Assembly (NCBI RefSeq): GCF_024868665.1
Contig: NC_079891.1
Span: forward strand, 22,072,946-22,136,945
Origin: Triplophysa rosa
Lineage: Eukaryota > Chordata > Actinopteri > Cypriniformes > Nemacheilidae
Length of the DNA: 64,000 bases
Direction of reading: 5' to 3'
The stretch's first letter is position 1; the number at the start of each line of letters is the position of its first letter. Position numbers and translations under genes: made by a program. Below, piece by piece: positions 29,950 to 42,780 of this stretch. The notes beneath the pieces were generated by a model. That model searched no databases and was not told where the DNA came from. It saw only the letters and a program-made list of their open reading frames with translations.

Positions 29950-32700
29950 AAAAAGATCAACAGAACTAATGAATGGACATTCATAATATTTATGTGGAGC
30001 AGTAAATAAGCGTCATAAGGCATATCAAATTTTTGATCCTGCTACATTTTGAGTTTACATATCAAATTTTAAATTCTTTGTCAACTCTCATAACCCAAAT
30101 GAAACTACTTACCCCACAGAACTTTTGAATTGTCAGGCTGTTAGTGGCATAATTACAAAATGTTCAGCTGTGTATCCTTTATGCGTTTAAGAATAGAGAA
30201 ACAGTGGACAAGACAAAGATGGTTATCATTAAAATATTGAAACAATTTCTAGTTCTAATGTGAGTTAAAGTTCTAATGAACAAACTAAAATATCAACGGT
30301 ACACTGTAGTTTTGTCCTCTTTAAAGGAAAGTGGTCAGTGGCAGTTCTGGGGTAGGCTACAGTAGCTCCCCGTCACCTTAGCCCCCTAAACTAACACAAC
30401 ATCTTCAAAAAGAATATTTTATAAAATCGAAAAACAAAGCAAAATGAAGAACAAAATGAAGGTCGATAACAAAAAGAGCAGAGTCGAGTTTTTAATATTT
30501 TCGTAAGTGCGTTACGTGACTGAATGGAGGAAAAAACCCACGTAGAAGCTCATAGAAAGTATTTTCTGCGATGTTTTCACTTGTTTGCTAGCCTGTATAA
30601 ATGATTTCATTGACGATTGTTTATCACTTGCTTATGCAAACTTGAATCCGTTGTTAGCTGACTGTCATCAATAACACATTTCTTTGAATACAGCAGGGGC
30701 TATATTTTGGATTTAAAAGTTGGCTCAAACTTTCTCTGCGAATTGATGGCTAACAAGAATAAAATGTTTGCATTTGGTTAACAGTGTCATTGTCAAATCT
30801 GGCAGTGGCATTTAGTATATATTCAGTATTGTGTTAACTTGCACAAATGGCATGCAGTGTCTGTTTACCATTGTTCACATTTACAAATTAGTTTGTATAA
30901 ATCAAAGGTCAAACGATATTCAAAGATATGTTTGCTTTTTATAGATGGATGTTGAACTTTTTAAAGTCATCATAAGATAAGTTTATCATAAAAATTTGTC
31001 ATAACTTTATTATAACATAATAACACTGCCGTTTTGGATGTTTTGCTCATTGCTATTCTTATACATTACGTGAAATAGACAAAACAGGCAAGAAAAAATT
31101 CTGTATCCTAACTGTTGTGACCATTACGTTTCAAGCATTGAAAGTCTAATTCAGATAAATTACGTATATTCCTCTTTTCCTGCTTGTCAATGATTTGGAA
31201 GTTATTGGAACAAGATATTGTGTGTAGTGGAGTTTCTAAAAACACTAATAGGATTGAAATAATGTACATACATACAGTGATGGTTCATGGCTAGTCCTAG
31301 ATAAATTGTAGTTTTGGTGGTGGGTTTACTGTACTTATACAGTATCTCTGTTTGTAAGTATGCCACAAAAACCCTAGATGGAGCCAAAAAACTGAAGTTG
31401 CAGTATAAAGCGTAACTGATGAAAAAAATAACACCTTCAGAATTAATTATTTGTCCAAATGTACATTTGACATAAAATCCGTCATGTTTGGGATGATATT
31501 CGTGTTTAAAATCTCTATTTGTGGTGTGTTGATGTTGTATTGTAAAGAAATATCGGAGTGATAAATATAATGGTTGGTTTCTTTCATAAAAGCTTGAAAC
31601 ATTGTATTTCTCTTAGTGGCAATGAGCAGATAATAGTGTTACTGACGGTGTACAGTTGTTGTTGTATTGGCTCACATTCAATGTCTTGTAATGATATTGA
31701 CAGACACAAAAATGGTGAATAAGGCTGACACACATTTTCCACCAATTTTTTGTCAATTAAGTTGTCAATAAAAACGTGACCAGAAGGTGTCAAGTCATAT
31801 CAACTGTGACAAAAAGAGATCAGTAAATTCAACTATTTCCCAAACATTTAGTGATTACATAGACGAAAAAAGGCTACGAAAAAGGTATGATACAAAAAAA
31901 TGAAGAGATTGAGGCATTGAGGAGCGATTGACGCATATGTTCACGCGTTAAACCCTGGATAATGTGGTTTAAATCAGCCGGTGACATGTCCACTGTTTTG
32001 ATCTAATAAAAAGCACATTAAAAAAAAAGAACAGCAATAGGAAATATTGCATTGTTGTTTTGTTTACACGGCCTGAAAATGGACCCAAACTTGGAGTCAT
32101 ATCATGAAAACTCACATTGTCAATTCAAAAATTTTGTACTTTAAATTGAACTCAATAAACCGACCAGTTGAATTTTAAGGGACAGTTAGGGCTCAAAAGA
32201 AGATAGATTATTGATGCAACAATGTAGATAGCAGTCCTTTGTGGAAAAAAACAATGATAAAATTAAAGTGGCTGTATCATAACAGTGCGTGTCAGTTCCA
32301 CTAGAGTAAAACACAATAAAGGGAGCAGAAAAGGGAAGACAAAGATCATCACTATAAAGGCTTTTAATAAAGACAGCTAAACCTTTGAAATGGAAGTGAC
32401 TTTCATGATGCAATTGTATTAATGATATTGGAAACACAGGTAAATAGGAGAAACTAAGGAGATAGAGGTAGAATTTATGGCTATTTCTTTGCCCTGTGCT
32501 TATAAGAACAAAGAAAAATACTTTCATCAGTTTAATCTGCAGGCTTTAGCACACACTTTCTTTTTCTTAAACTTCAAGTTCAAAAACAATCATATTGCAA
32601 TGCATAACCTGCTGGGAAACCGAAGAGGGAGTTAAAAGCAAGTCTAAGGAAGAGCTGACATGAAAAGTTTTCTGCTTCAGACTACACATTGATGTGTTCA
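29950..32700. other. 2.7-kb intergenic stretch, nothing recognised
   Basis: AT-rich, short ORFs without family similarity, no terminal repeats seen. Confidence 0.4.
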
Positions 32701-32708
32701 TGTATAAG

Positions 32709-33246
32709 TGACATGGACTTGAGGAGAAGAACCCAATTGCAGGCAGCGTTGGACAACAGACTTTAATAATAAAATATAAAACACAAAACAAAGGCCCACG
32801 AGGGGGTAAAACAATAATGACAAAGGATAAACAGGGACAAAGACTAACTAAATACTAGACTAACAAACATTAGACATGAACTAAACTCAACACTTACTAC
32901 AATGAGACAGGGGAATCCACAACAGGAACAAAAACATGTGAAGTCAGTAAGCACATCATTAAACCACGTAGCAAACACAATGACCGAACACAGGACAATG
33001 AAACATGAGGGTTTAAATAGGGAAGACAAACAGGGATAACGAGCAAGGGCAGGTGTAGAACATAAGACACAAGAGGGAGACAATTCAGGAAACGAGAGGG
33101 GCGGGGCCAATGACAAGACACTGGAGAGAACGCATATTATTGTCAAAAGGACAATAATATGTTTCTCTCCACACATAACCAAAGACTTTGCCATGGCTCT
33201 GCTACAGGACCAAGAAAAACATGACTAAGTTAGTAGAGCCATGACA
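32709..33246 (-). mobile_element. solo LTR, Gypsy-like, copy 2
   Basis: Reads as the complement of copy 1 type, with TGACATGG at the left and CCATGACA at the right and a perfect 5-bp duplication ataag (32704-32708, 33247-33251). Complement of TTTATTATTAAAG (poly(A) area) lies near 32760. Confidence 0.85.
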
Positions 33247-33294
33247 ATAAGGACGTAATACATTACTGTTTAAGAGCTCATTGCACAGAGAAGT

Positions 33295-33858
33295 AGATTA
33301 GATCAGAATAACCTTTATTCGTCCCACAATGGGGAAATTTCTGTGCTACAGCAGCAAAAAAGAAGTGCAAGTATAGAAAAAATAAAATAATAATTACAAT
33401 AATTATTCTGTCAAACAAACAAATAACACTAGGATATTGCACATTTTAAACTATTGTTATTGCACAGTTGCACAAATTGCTATTGAGATTTGAATTATTA
33501 TCATTGCACAGTTTACGAATCCATATTAACAATGAGTGTTGTAATAATTGACAAGTGTATATCTTAAATAGTTCACTGAGAGCAGCTCTGATTGTAAAGT
33601 CCAATTGCAGGGAGAAAAGACCTTTAGGATGTAACACTCTGTCACTGAAGGAGCTTCTCAGAGATGAAACTGTTGTTCATCATAAAGTGGATGGGAGTCG
33701 TTCTCCATCAAGGATAATATCTTAACAACCTTTCTCCCACCTCCTGTATTGTGTCCAGGGGTATCCCTAGAACTGAGCTGGCCTTCCTGACCAATTTGTC
33801 CAATCTCTTCCTATCTGCAGGAGGGATGCTGCTTGGAGTGGTTTGCTTGTGTAGTACA
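33295..33858 (-). mobile_element. LINE 3' fragment (L2-like)
   Basis: The UTR block CTTTATTCGTCCCACAATGG is at the left. At 33708-33858, minus-strand residues RKRLDKLVRKASSVLGIPLD match the extreme C-terminus of L2/CR1-type RT proteins. Everything upstream is lost. Confidence 0.7.
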
Positions 33859-33859
33859 T

Positions 33860-34110
33860 AGGGGTGTAACGATACACTCAGTTTACGATTCGGTACATAT
33901 CTCGATGCTGGGTTCAAGATACGATACACATTTTAAGGCTTAACAGAACCTGCTGTACTGCAGGTTTGTCACTGAGTGTCAATTTTGACAGCAAATTTTG
34001 ATTTAGGTTTAGTCATAGTCTTTTGACTAAAATGCAATTTAGTTTTAGTCATATTTTAGTCAACCCCATCATTTTAGTTTTAGTCGACAAAATCTACATT
34101 ATATTTAGTC
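33860..34110. repeat. hAT-like terminal fragments
   Basis: TAGGGGTGTAACGATACACT at 33860 looks like a hAT 5' end; from 33960, TTTAGTCATAGTCTTTTGAC repeats belong to a second dispersed family. Confidence 0.4.
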
Positions 34111-34368
34111 TACTAAAATCTGGTTTATCTAATTTAAATTGTGTAATTAAATGTTCCATACAAAGATTTAACTGTTTTGACATAATTTACTTTACCTTAG
34201 AATTAAATTAAACCAGGTCATTACCTTTATTTTTCAGAAAAGTTCAGTAACTACTGGATATGCATCATTACAACACAGAGAATATTAGACCATGAACGAC
34301 ATGTAGCAGTTCATTCAGTTTGACTCAATTGACTCGTTCATTCAGTGAAGGGTATATTCATTCAGTAC

Positions 34369-36418
34369 ATTTTTTTTTAATTCGTTAAAGCTCAAAACAG
34401 AATAAACAATAACAACCATAACAGATAATAGAAATAGTATAAGTAAAAAAAGAAAAACAAAGAACAAACGAAGAGAAAAAGTAAAACAATAAAATAAAAT
34501 AATAATAATAACAATAAAGCCAGGGGAAATATATAAATTAAAATAAATTAGAATCAAGAAAGAGGAAAAAATAATAATTTAACACTGAATCAAATAGCAT
34601 TATAAAAAAGCACAAATATTATACTTTAAACATAACGTATATGATTTTACAGCTTTGGCATTACTAAAAGAGGAAATAGTTTCCAAATAACATTTCAAAT
34701 CTCTACAAAAAATAAAAAATAAAGGTTTAATGGACAAAAATGTGCACTTATGTTTAAAAAACTTAGCTAGGAAAATAAATAAATATACTAAAAAATAATT
34801 GTCTTTTAAATTCTTATCAGAATTATAAAAAACAAATAAGATGTCTTTAAACTCCAAAGAAAATTTGTCCAAGATAGAAGCACTTACAAACAAACAAAAT
34901 TTCTTCCAAAAAGTAACTACATGGATACAATCCCAAAAGAGATGACAAACAGACTCATGTTTCACACCACAAAAGGAGCAGAGAGGATCCACCCCAGGAA
35001 GTATTTTTTTAATATAAAGATTGACAGGGTAAACCTGATGCAGCCATTTAAAAGATATCTCTTTAACCTTATTCGTAATTAACTATTTGTTTGGTAAAGA
35101 CCACACTTTTTTCCAAGGGATATCTTCAAAAGAATTGCTCCAGCAAAAAATTACAGAGGTGACAGTAATATTTTTATTTCTGAGAGAGGGACTGGACAAA
35201 AAACAAATCTTTCCTATTGCTGTTTCACATGGATGTTTCCAAGAGATAGAAGAATGTAAATAATCTGCTGAGTTTTTTAAAAGTGTAATAACTCCACTGG
35301 GGATGGCATCCATCACTATAGCAAAGTCGCGTGGGGTGACAGGTATATGATATCTAGAAAGAAATTCAGAATGAGAAAGCAAGTATCCATATGAGTTTAT
35401 AAATTATAAGAATTGTTAAACCAATCTGAAAAAAATTGATTGTTTTTGTACTGTATATCTTGGTTATTCCAAATAAAATAGCTGTGGGGACTAAAGTTTG
35501 TGCGTGTAGATTAAATGCCAGGCCAAAAGCACCTGTTTATGGAAATTTGATCATTTAATAGGCAATTTAGAGAAATTATAATTGCACTCCAACAAAAAGG
35601 GGAGACCACCAACCTTAGAAAAAACATAATTAGGAATTGCATTCCATAAGGATCCAGATTCATACAAGAATTGCCTCAACCAATTTATCTTGAAAGTATT
35701 ATTGAGAGAAGCAAAATCAAGAAAATTAAGACCCCCTTGATCAAAACTGTTTATGACCACAATTTTTTTTATGCAATGTATCCTGCGTTTCCATAAGAAA
35801 TTAAAAAGCATCCTATCCACCTCTACACAAATAGATTTGTCGACATGCAAAGAAAGAGACTACCAAAATCTCTAACATGTTTGCTAACTTTGTGTTTAAG
35901 AAGCTCCCAATTGACACTATAATTATTTTCCTTTTGCGCTTTGATCCAGTAATAATTAATCAGAAATAATATTCCCCCCCTCAATTGGTCATACTTAAGC
36001 AAAGAAGAATTAAGTTTCCAATAAGAAGCTCTAGGTCTTGAAAAAAAGAAACCTGAAGATAGAGGGGACTATAAAAGTGCCTTTTGATCAGTCATAGGGG
36101 AAGGTAAAATACTAACAGATACATTAAAGTCCCTGACAGATTGTGAAACAAGATAGTAATCTATCCGGGATTGTCTAAACAACTCTTGTTACTCCAAGTG
36201 TAGGATTTTACGTTAGGAAATTTCTCCCTCCAAATATCTATAATATCAAGTTTATCCATAAAGATTTTTAGTTTAGAATTAATTGAGGAAGATTGTTTAG
36301 GTGGCAGTCTATCAAGATTATTATCAGGCACAATATTAAAATCCCCACCAATGAAAACTAAAGCATTTGGGTATGTATTAAGCCACAGTAGAATTTTCCC
36401 TTCTATCTCTTCAAAAAG
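34369..36418 (-). pseudogene. L1-type LINE, 3' portion, antisense, RT core deleted
   Basis: Minus-strand order: endonuclease fragment at 36161-36418 (VFIGGDFNIVPDN, then a frameshift and FRQSRIDYYLVSQS). Next comes the linker to about 35860 (SLLKYDQLRGGILFLINYYW), joining directly to RT C-terminal sequence at 35551-35850 (RMLFNFLWKRRIHCIKK; QGGLNFLDF). Fragments at 35083-35382 follow. The C-terminal cysteine/histidine motif at 34600-34992 (LCSFCGVKHESVCHLFWDC) closes it. The RT catalytic core is missing and several frames are broken. A T-run at about 34370 marks the poly(A) side. The 5' end continues beyond the BEL element at 43361. Confidence 0.85.
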
Positions 36419-36423
36419 CAAGT

Positions 36424-37010
36424 TGTTCTGCTCCATCTTATGTTAGTCAGTTTGGTGCCACCTAGGGGCAGTTGTAGGAAAAAATAAATAAGTGTGAGTT
36501 CAGAATCGGCCATGTCTTCCAGTCAGCTTGTCATCAATCTTTCGAGGCCATCCTTTGTTTTGTCTTTGTAAAGCATCATCTGTAAGTTGATTTTGTTGTT
36601 ATATAATCTTTGATGATGCATGTCTCTGTATAATTGTAGTGTTAGGCTTTGATACATCATTATTGGTGATCATTATCTGTTAGCCTAGCCTATCTTTGAT
36701 TTTGATTTTGAAATTGCTCTTTGTGTTAAACCTGTATTTCTTGCTATTTTATTTGTCATACAATGATTCAGTTTGATTAATTTGATGACTTTTTCTCAGT
36801 TTTAGAACTAAAAAGAGGAATATTATAAGTAATTTTCCAATTCTTGATTATTGTTAATTTACTGTTTTTACAGTTTTACTCCTTATTCATAATGTACTCG
36901 GCATCTTATTAAACAAGAACAACTAAGATGAATCCTGACTCATCTGTACTTTGTGGATGGAGTTTGGCAGGCTGTTAAATTGCACACGTATACGCAACGA
37001 GAACAGTATA
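36424..37010 (+). repeat. BEL 5' LTR
   Basis: 587 bp from TGTTCTGCTCC to GAGAACAGTATA. It carries a 12-bp TTTTGATTTTGA-type tandem extra compared with the 3' LTR. Confidence 0.92.
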
Positions 37011-37069
37011 GTAAAAAGATGATCATGTCCTACAAGCAAATCGAGTTACATGGCAGTCATAACTAAACC

Positions 37070-37681
37070 ATGATCCACGAGGAGGAAGTAACAGCCTCTG
37101 CAGAGCAAAACGCAGAGGAAACAATGATTGAAAAAGACCAAGCTTCTGAGGCAGGTTCAAAGAGCTCCCATTCGTCACGGTCGTCAAGAGTCTCAAGGGC
37201 ATCACGGTCATCAAGAATGTCAGCTACCATGGCCGCAGCCTCTGCACGGGCTCAAGCAGAAGCAGCAAGAACTCGCATATTGTTTGCAAAGAAAGAGACT
37301 GAAATCAAACTTGACAAAATTAAACTGGAAATGAGCCATAAACTGGATCAGGCCAAAATGGAGGCAGATTTGGAGGTTCTCCAACATGAGAGGGAACAAA
37401 CTGCTGCTCTGGCCCAAGCAGAAGTGCTAGAAGCAGCTGTAGCAGCAATCGAAAGCACAATTTGCAGTGCTAGCTTCTCAGTGTCTTCACAAAGCAAAGT
37501 GGAGCGCATTAAAGACTATGTCGAAACACAGAGCGGCATGAACCTACATAAGCCAAAGGAGAAAGACTCCCAGAAATCAAATTACGAGAATGAACTCCAC
37601 CCAGATGCCTTAGACTGTACAGCTCACAGTCTCATTAAAAGGAATGATAGACATGATTCCTGTTGGGCCGTGATGCTCTGA
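37070..37681 (+). pseudogene. BEL gag N-terminal part
   Basis: The 203-codon frame has a Ser/Arg-rich section (SSHSSRSSRVSRASRSSR) and then a long charged coiled coil (residues about 60-125), as in BEL gag proteins. The zinc-knuckle part is missing. The frame ends within sequence that, one frame over, encodes the region just after the BEL protease, so an internal deletion removed the gag C-terminus and most of the protease. Confidence 0.75.
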
Positions 37682-38565
37682 GGGTTCATAAGGTGAGACG
37701 ACATATAAATGGGCCTAATAATGCTCCCTTTGCCATCAAAACCGATTTGGGCTGGCTTGTAGTTGGAGACGTTTGCCTAGGTAATTCTCACAAACCAGCT
37801 GTGTTGAGTTACAAGACCCATGTGTTGGACAATGGCAGAACTTCACACTTTCTTCCATGTCAAAGTCACATCAACTTGAAGGACAGCTTAAGCCTCAAAG
37901 GAGAAATTCAAGGTATTCCTCGTGTATTCAAGGCTGAGTGTTCAGGCAGAGAAAACCACCATGGCTGCTCTGTGTTCATGCGTACAAGGGATGACAACAA
38001 GCCTGCCCTATCTGTTGAAGATCATCTCTTCCTAGAGATCATGGATAACGAGTTTTTCAGAGACAGTGGGAATAGCTGTGTGAGTCCTCTCCCTTTCAGA
38101 CAACCAAGACCTCATCTTCCCAATAACAGAGAGCATGCACTTACTCGTCTTTACTCTCTTCGTCGCACCTTGGTGAAAAGACCAGAGATGAAACAGCACT
38201 TCACATACTTCATGCAAAAATTGTTTGAAAACGACCATGCAGAGTATGCTGCTCGCCTAAGTGATGACAAAGAACGTTGGTATTTACCATTCTTCGGTGT
38301 TTATCACCCTAAAAAAACAGATCAAATCAGAGTGGTATTCGATTCCAGCGCCCAGTATCAGGGTCTTTCCTTGAATAGCGTCCTTTTGTCAGGACCTGAT
38401 TTGAACAACAGCTTGTTAGGAGTCCTAATTCGCTTTAGGAAAGAGCCTGTCGCTGTGACTGCTGACATTAAGCAAATGTTTCACTGTTTCACAGTGAAGG
38501 AAGACCATCAAGATTATTTGAGGTTCCTGTGGTTCCGTGACAGTGATCTAGACAAAGACAATTGA
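37663..38565 (+). pseudogene. BEL pol: protease-RT linker and RT N-terminal half
   Basis: GRDALRVHKVRRHINGPNNA and LGWLVVGDVCLG are the post-protease linker of BEL pol. RVVFDSSAQYQGLSLNSVLL and TADIKQMFHCF are RT motifs. The frame stops at TGA (38563-38565); the homologous reading continues in another frame from about 38566, so a one-base change broke it. Confidence 0.85.
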
Positions 38566-40502
38566 ATGTAGGATGAAAGTCCATGTATTCGGAAATAGCC
38601 CCTCCCCAGCAGTGGTGATTTATGGACTTCGCCAGGCTGCTAAAGAAGGAGAGCTTATCCATGGAACTGACACTTACAACTTTGTGAAGAGAGACTTTTA
38701 TGTGGACGACGGTCTGAGGTCATTTCCATCTGCATCTGAAGCTGTTGATTTACTCCAGAGGACACAAGCGTCACTAGCAGAATCGAATCTAAGGCTTCAC
38801 AAGATAATGTCAAACAGCCCATCAGTGCTGGCCGCCTTTCCTCCTGAAGACTGTGCCAGAGGCATCAAAGATCTTGACTTTGGAGATGAAACCATGCCTG
38901 TTCAGTGTAGTCTTGGTCTAAACTGTGAAATACTGACAGATACCTTTACGTTTCACTCACCAGACAACAGAAAACCCCTTACTCGTCGGGGTATTCTCTC
39001 CACAGTTAACAGCTTGTACGACCCTCTAGGCTTTGCAGCACCCGTCACGATTCAAGGAAGATTCCTGTTAAGAGAGCTGTCAGAGGGAACAAATAACTGG
39101 GACGAGCCCTTGCCAGAAGAGAAATGTAGAGAATGGGAAATGTGGAGAAATTCATTGCAAAACCTGGAAAAAATTCATGTTCAGAGAACGTACAGCTTGA
39201 AGTCACTCTCAAATGCAAAATGTACTGAGGTGTGTGTATTCTCGGATGCCTCCTTTAAAGCTATCGGAGCAGTAGCATATCTTAAGACTATCCATGAAGA
39301 TGGACATATTAACATTGGCTTCGTTTTGGGCAAAGCTAAATTGACACCACCAGACGAACCTACAATTTCTAGGTGAGAACTCTGCGCAGCAGTGGTAGCC
39401 GTTGAGATGGCAGATCTAATCTTGGATGAGATCGACCTTAAACCAGACTCTGTGAAGTTTTTCTGCGACAGCAAAGTTGTATTGGGTTACATATACAACG
39501 AAAAGAGGAGGTTCTACGTATATGTGCACAATCTTGTTCAAAGAATCAGGCAGTCATTGAAGGCCGAGCAATGGATTTATGTGTCTACCTTACATAATCC
39601 AGCTGACTGTGCCTCCAGATCGGTTCCAGCTTCTCTTCTTACAAGCACCAAGTGGCTGACAGGACCAGACTTTCTTTATAGACCCCCAGAAGGCAGTGTT
39701 ACTTTGCCAGAGACCTTTGAGCTGGTGAATGCAGAAACCGATTCAAATGTTCGTCCTTTGCCTCACGTAAGCACTGCTTCCACAAATATAATTGAGAGAC
39801 CTCTTAACCCAGAGCGCTTTCAGTGTTTTTCCACATGGAAGTCACTGTTGAGAGCAATGTCTTGCTTGATCCATGTTGCCTCTTCTTTTCATTCTGAGTC
39901 CAAAGGACAGACATGTAAACAAATGGGCTGGCATAAATGTCCTCAACCCTACTGCCTGAGTGAAATGGCCCAAGCTAAAGAGGTCATCCTTCGTTCAGTC
40001 CAAAAGTCTGTCTTTCCTGAGGAGTATAGTGCCCTTAAGAGGCATGATGAAGTCTCTCAGAACAGTCCTTTGTTTAGCTTGAGTCCTGTTCTGGACAAAG
40101 ACAGACTAATTAGGGTTGGTGGTCGGCTAACACATGCCCCTGTGGTCAGTGATGAGAAAAATCCAATTATCGTACCTGGACGACACTACATCTCTACCTT
40201 ACTGATTCGTCATTTCGATGATCAAGTGAAGCATCAAGGTCGCCTTTTTACCGAAGGAGCTCTACGCACTGCAGGATTCTGGCTGATGAATGGAAAGAGG
40301 TCGATTAGTAGTGTCATACATAAGTGTGTTGTATGTAGAAAGTTGCGTGGGATGACGGAAACTCAAAAGATGGCCGATCTCTCAGAGGAGCGTCTAAGTC
40401 CATCTCCACCTTTTACTTATGTTGGTCTGGATGTGTTTGGCCCTTTTACAGTCACAGCTCGTCGTACAAGAGGGGGTCATGCAGAAAGTAAATGCTGGGC
40501 CA
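38566..40502 (+). pseudogene. BEL pol: RT C-terminal half, RNase H, integrase zinc region
   Basis: MKVHVFGNSPSPAV leads to the RT catalytic motif DFYVDDGLRS, then RNase H (VFSDASFKAIGAVAYLK). A TGA at 39374-39376 stands where a sense codon is expected, before ELCAAVVAVEMADL in the same frame. The integrase zinc-binding His/Cys region (IRHFDDQVKHQGR, then CVVCRKLRG) and the first core Asp (YVGLDVFGPF) follow. The frame is cut at 40503 by the hAT insertion. Confidence 0.88.
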
Positions 40503-41892
40503 TAGTGCTGTAGTACTCGAGTCCGGACTCGAGATGTTTTTTTATCGTCTCGGACTTGTCTTGGACTCGTTGGTATTTGAACTCGGACTTGTCTCGGACT
40601 TGGTCATTGGTCTCGCAAATGTTCTAGTCGGTCTCGTCCGAGTCCAGCGATATATGTTTTATTTTCTCCTTCAAAACAAAACATTGATAGAGCAATATTC
40701 TTGTGATCCGAAAACGAATGATCCGAAAACTGTTGCCGACTCTCGACTCTAGAACGAGAGCTGCGCGTGCTCATAAATTCTCTTTTCACACAGCAGTTCA
40801 GTTCAGTGTGTGCTGTTGTTGTAATTAAATAACTCCGGTATATTGGTTCAAGTCCGCGGGACTGTCATGCACGCCAGAAAGTGAATAACTGAATTAATTT
40901 GTGGATAATATTAAGTGTTTACGGGAGACGCTAAACGGGAACGATTCAGCTGAACTGGTTCCACCGGTTCACTAAAAAGAAAGAACCGGTTCAAATGAAC
41001 GATTCGTCCGCGGCGCGAACCAGCGTCAATCATTCATCAGGCACGATGTCAGCGAGCAGCGGCATAATACAGATTGGTTTTACAAACCATAATAAATGTA
41101 TCGACAGTGCGCTTAAAAGGAAACTTTTTGCAACAAAACTTTCCCCGAAACATGTGGGACAACATCCAATTTCGTAAGACACCTGCAAAGGCATCACAAA
41201 GAGAGGTAAGTTAATGCCATGTTTCAGAGTTAGCATTGCATTTGAGTATTTTAGAAAGTTTGGAAAGTAGGGCTTAAAGATAAGATTGATCGTATTTTTA
41301 TTGTCATTGTGATGAACATGTTATTTAAGGATGGGCACCGACGTGCTTATGAACGTGCTTATAAACGACCCGTGGAGCCTCTGCTCTTTCTAGCGGCTCC
41401 TCTATCGAACGCGCACGTGCACGGGCAGGCGCGCACACGCACGCACACACACGCACAAAAGTGTTCATTGCTGCACAACCTTGCTGTTAGGAGGGCTGAT
41501 AAAAAAGTTCCTTAAAAAAGTAATAAACAGTTACACTTCGGCTTTGTGACTTTAGTGCTATACCTATATAGTAAAAATAAAATGACCTTATTTTATCTGC
41601 TTTTCGATCATTACAAACAATAATGAAAATGATTATCTTAGAATAGAAGATATGCTGTCTCTTGCATCACATAAATTATCAATAGTTAACTATGTGGTCT
41701 TGTAGTCATGATTTTTTTCTGTCTCTCTTGACTGTCTCAATTGGACTCGGTCTTGACTTGGACTCGAACCTCTCTGGACTTGGTCTTGACTTGGACTCGA
41801 ACCTCTTTGGACTCGGACTTGACTCGGTCTCGACTAGTCCTGGTCTTGGACTTGTCTTGGACTCGACAATGGTGGACTTGACTACAGCCCTA
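40503..41892. mobile_element. hAT element inserted in BEL integrase
   Basis: Ends TAGTGCTGTAGT and ACTACAGCCCTA are inverted (one mismatch), flanked by a perfect 8-bp duplication ctgggcca (40495-40502 and 41893-41900). The interior has no transposase. It is rich in GACTCG/GGACTTG words, including a tandem of about 36-bp units at 41750-41870. Confidence 0.93.
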
Positions 41893-41900
41893 CTGGGCCA

Positions 41901-42742
41901 TTCTCTTCACTTGCATGTCCACACGAGCCATTCATATAGAAGTAATTGAATCACTTGACACATCCAGCTGTATAAATGCACTACGGAGATTCTTCGCTAT
42001 CAGGGGACCAGTGAAACAATTTAGGTCAGATTGCGGGACTAACTTCACAGGAGCAAGCAAAGAACTAGGATTCTCTAAGATGGTAAAGGACACAGAGATG
42101 CAAAAATACCTGAACAACTGCTCTTGCTCATGGGAGTTCAATCCTCCCCATGCTCCTCACATGGGGGGAGCTTGGGAACGTTTGATAGGTGTAGTGAAGC
42201 GGATTCTGAACTCGATGTTGATGCAGCATGGATCTAGCTCTCTTTCACATGAGGTCCTATGCACATTCATGGCTGAAATTTCTGCAATCATTAATGCAAG
42301 GCCCTTGATTCCCATCTCCTCAGATCCTGAGTCACCCCTCATACTGACTCCAGCTATGCTTTTGACGCAGAAGGTTGGCACTCCTCCATCTCCTGGAAAT
42401 CTCTCAGGTAACGACATGCTTAGGCAACAGTGGAAGCAGGTGCAGAGTCTAGCTGAAAATTTCTGGTACCGCTGGAGACGTGAATATCTCCCTACTCTAC
42501 AAAGTCGTCGTAAGTGGAACAGTACTCATCCTAACATTCAGGAAGGGGATCTTGTGCTCCTGAAGGATAATCAGAGCCCTCGTAACAATTGGCCTATGGC
42601 TCTTGTGTCCAAAGTCTTCCCAAGCACTGATGGGAAAGTTCGGAAAGTTGAGCTGAAAGTTTCTAAAAGTGGATCTGGAAAGGATGTGAAGTATCTCAGA
42701 CCTATTACGGCAGTTATTCTGCTGTTGTCTAAAGACAATTAA
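41901..42742 (+). pseudogene. BEL integrase core, 3' part
   Basis: Continuation of the integrase after the hAT insertion. STRAIHIEVIESLDT, then FRSDCGTNFTGASKE (second catalytic Asp) and HMGGAWERLIGVVKRIL (catalytic Glu) are visible, followed by the BEL C-terminal domain (LVLLKDNQSPRNNWPMALV). It ends at TAA 42740-42742, about 40 bp before the 3' LTR. Confidence 0.88.
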
Positions 42743-42780
42743 GAGTTAAACAAGACACCCTTAGGATGTCTGGCGGGGAG

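Noticed and set aside
28501..33194. Cys/Leu-rich hydrophobic ORFs in 28.5-33.2 kb (possible membrane proteins)
   Set aside because: They lie in solo LTR sequences and differ between copies; no conserved start or domain.
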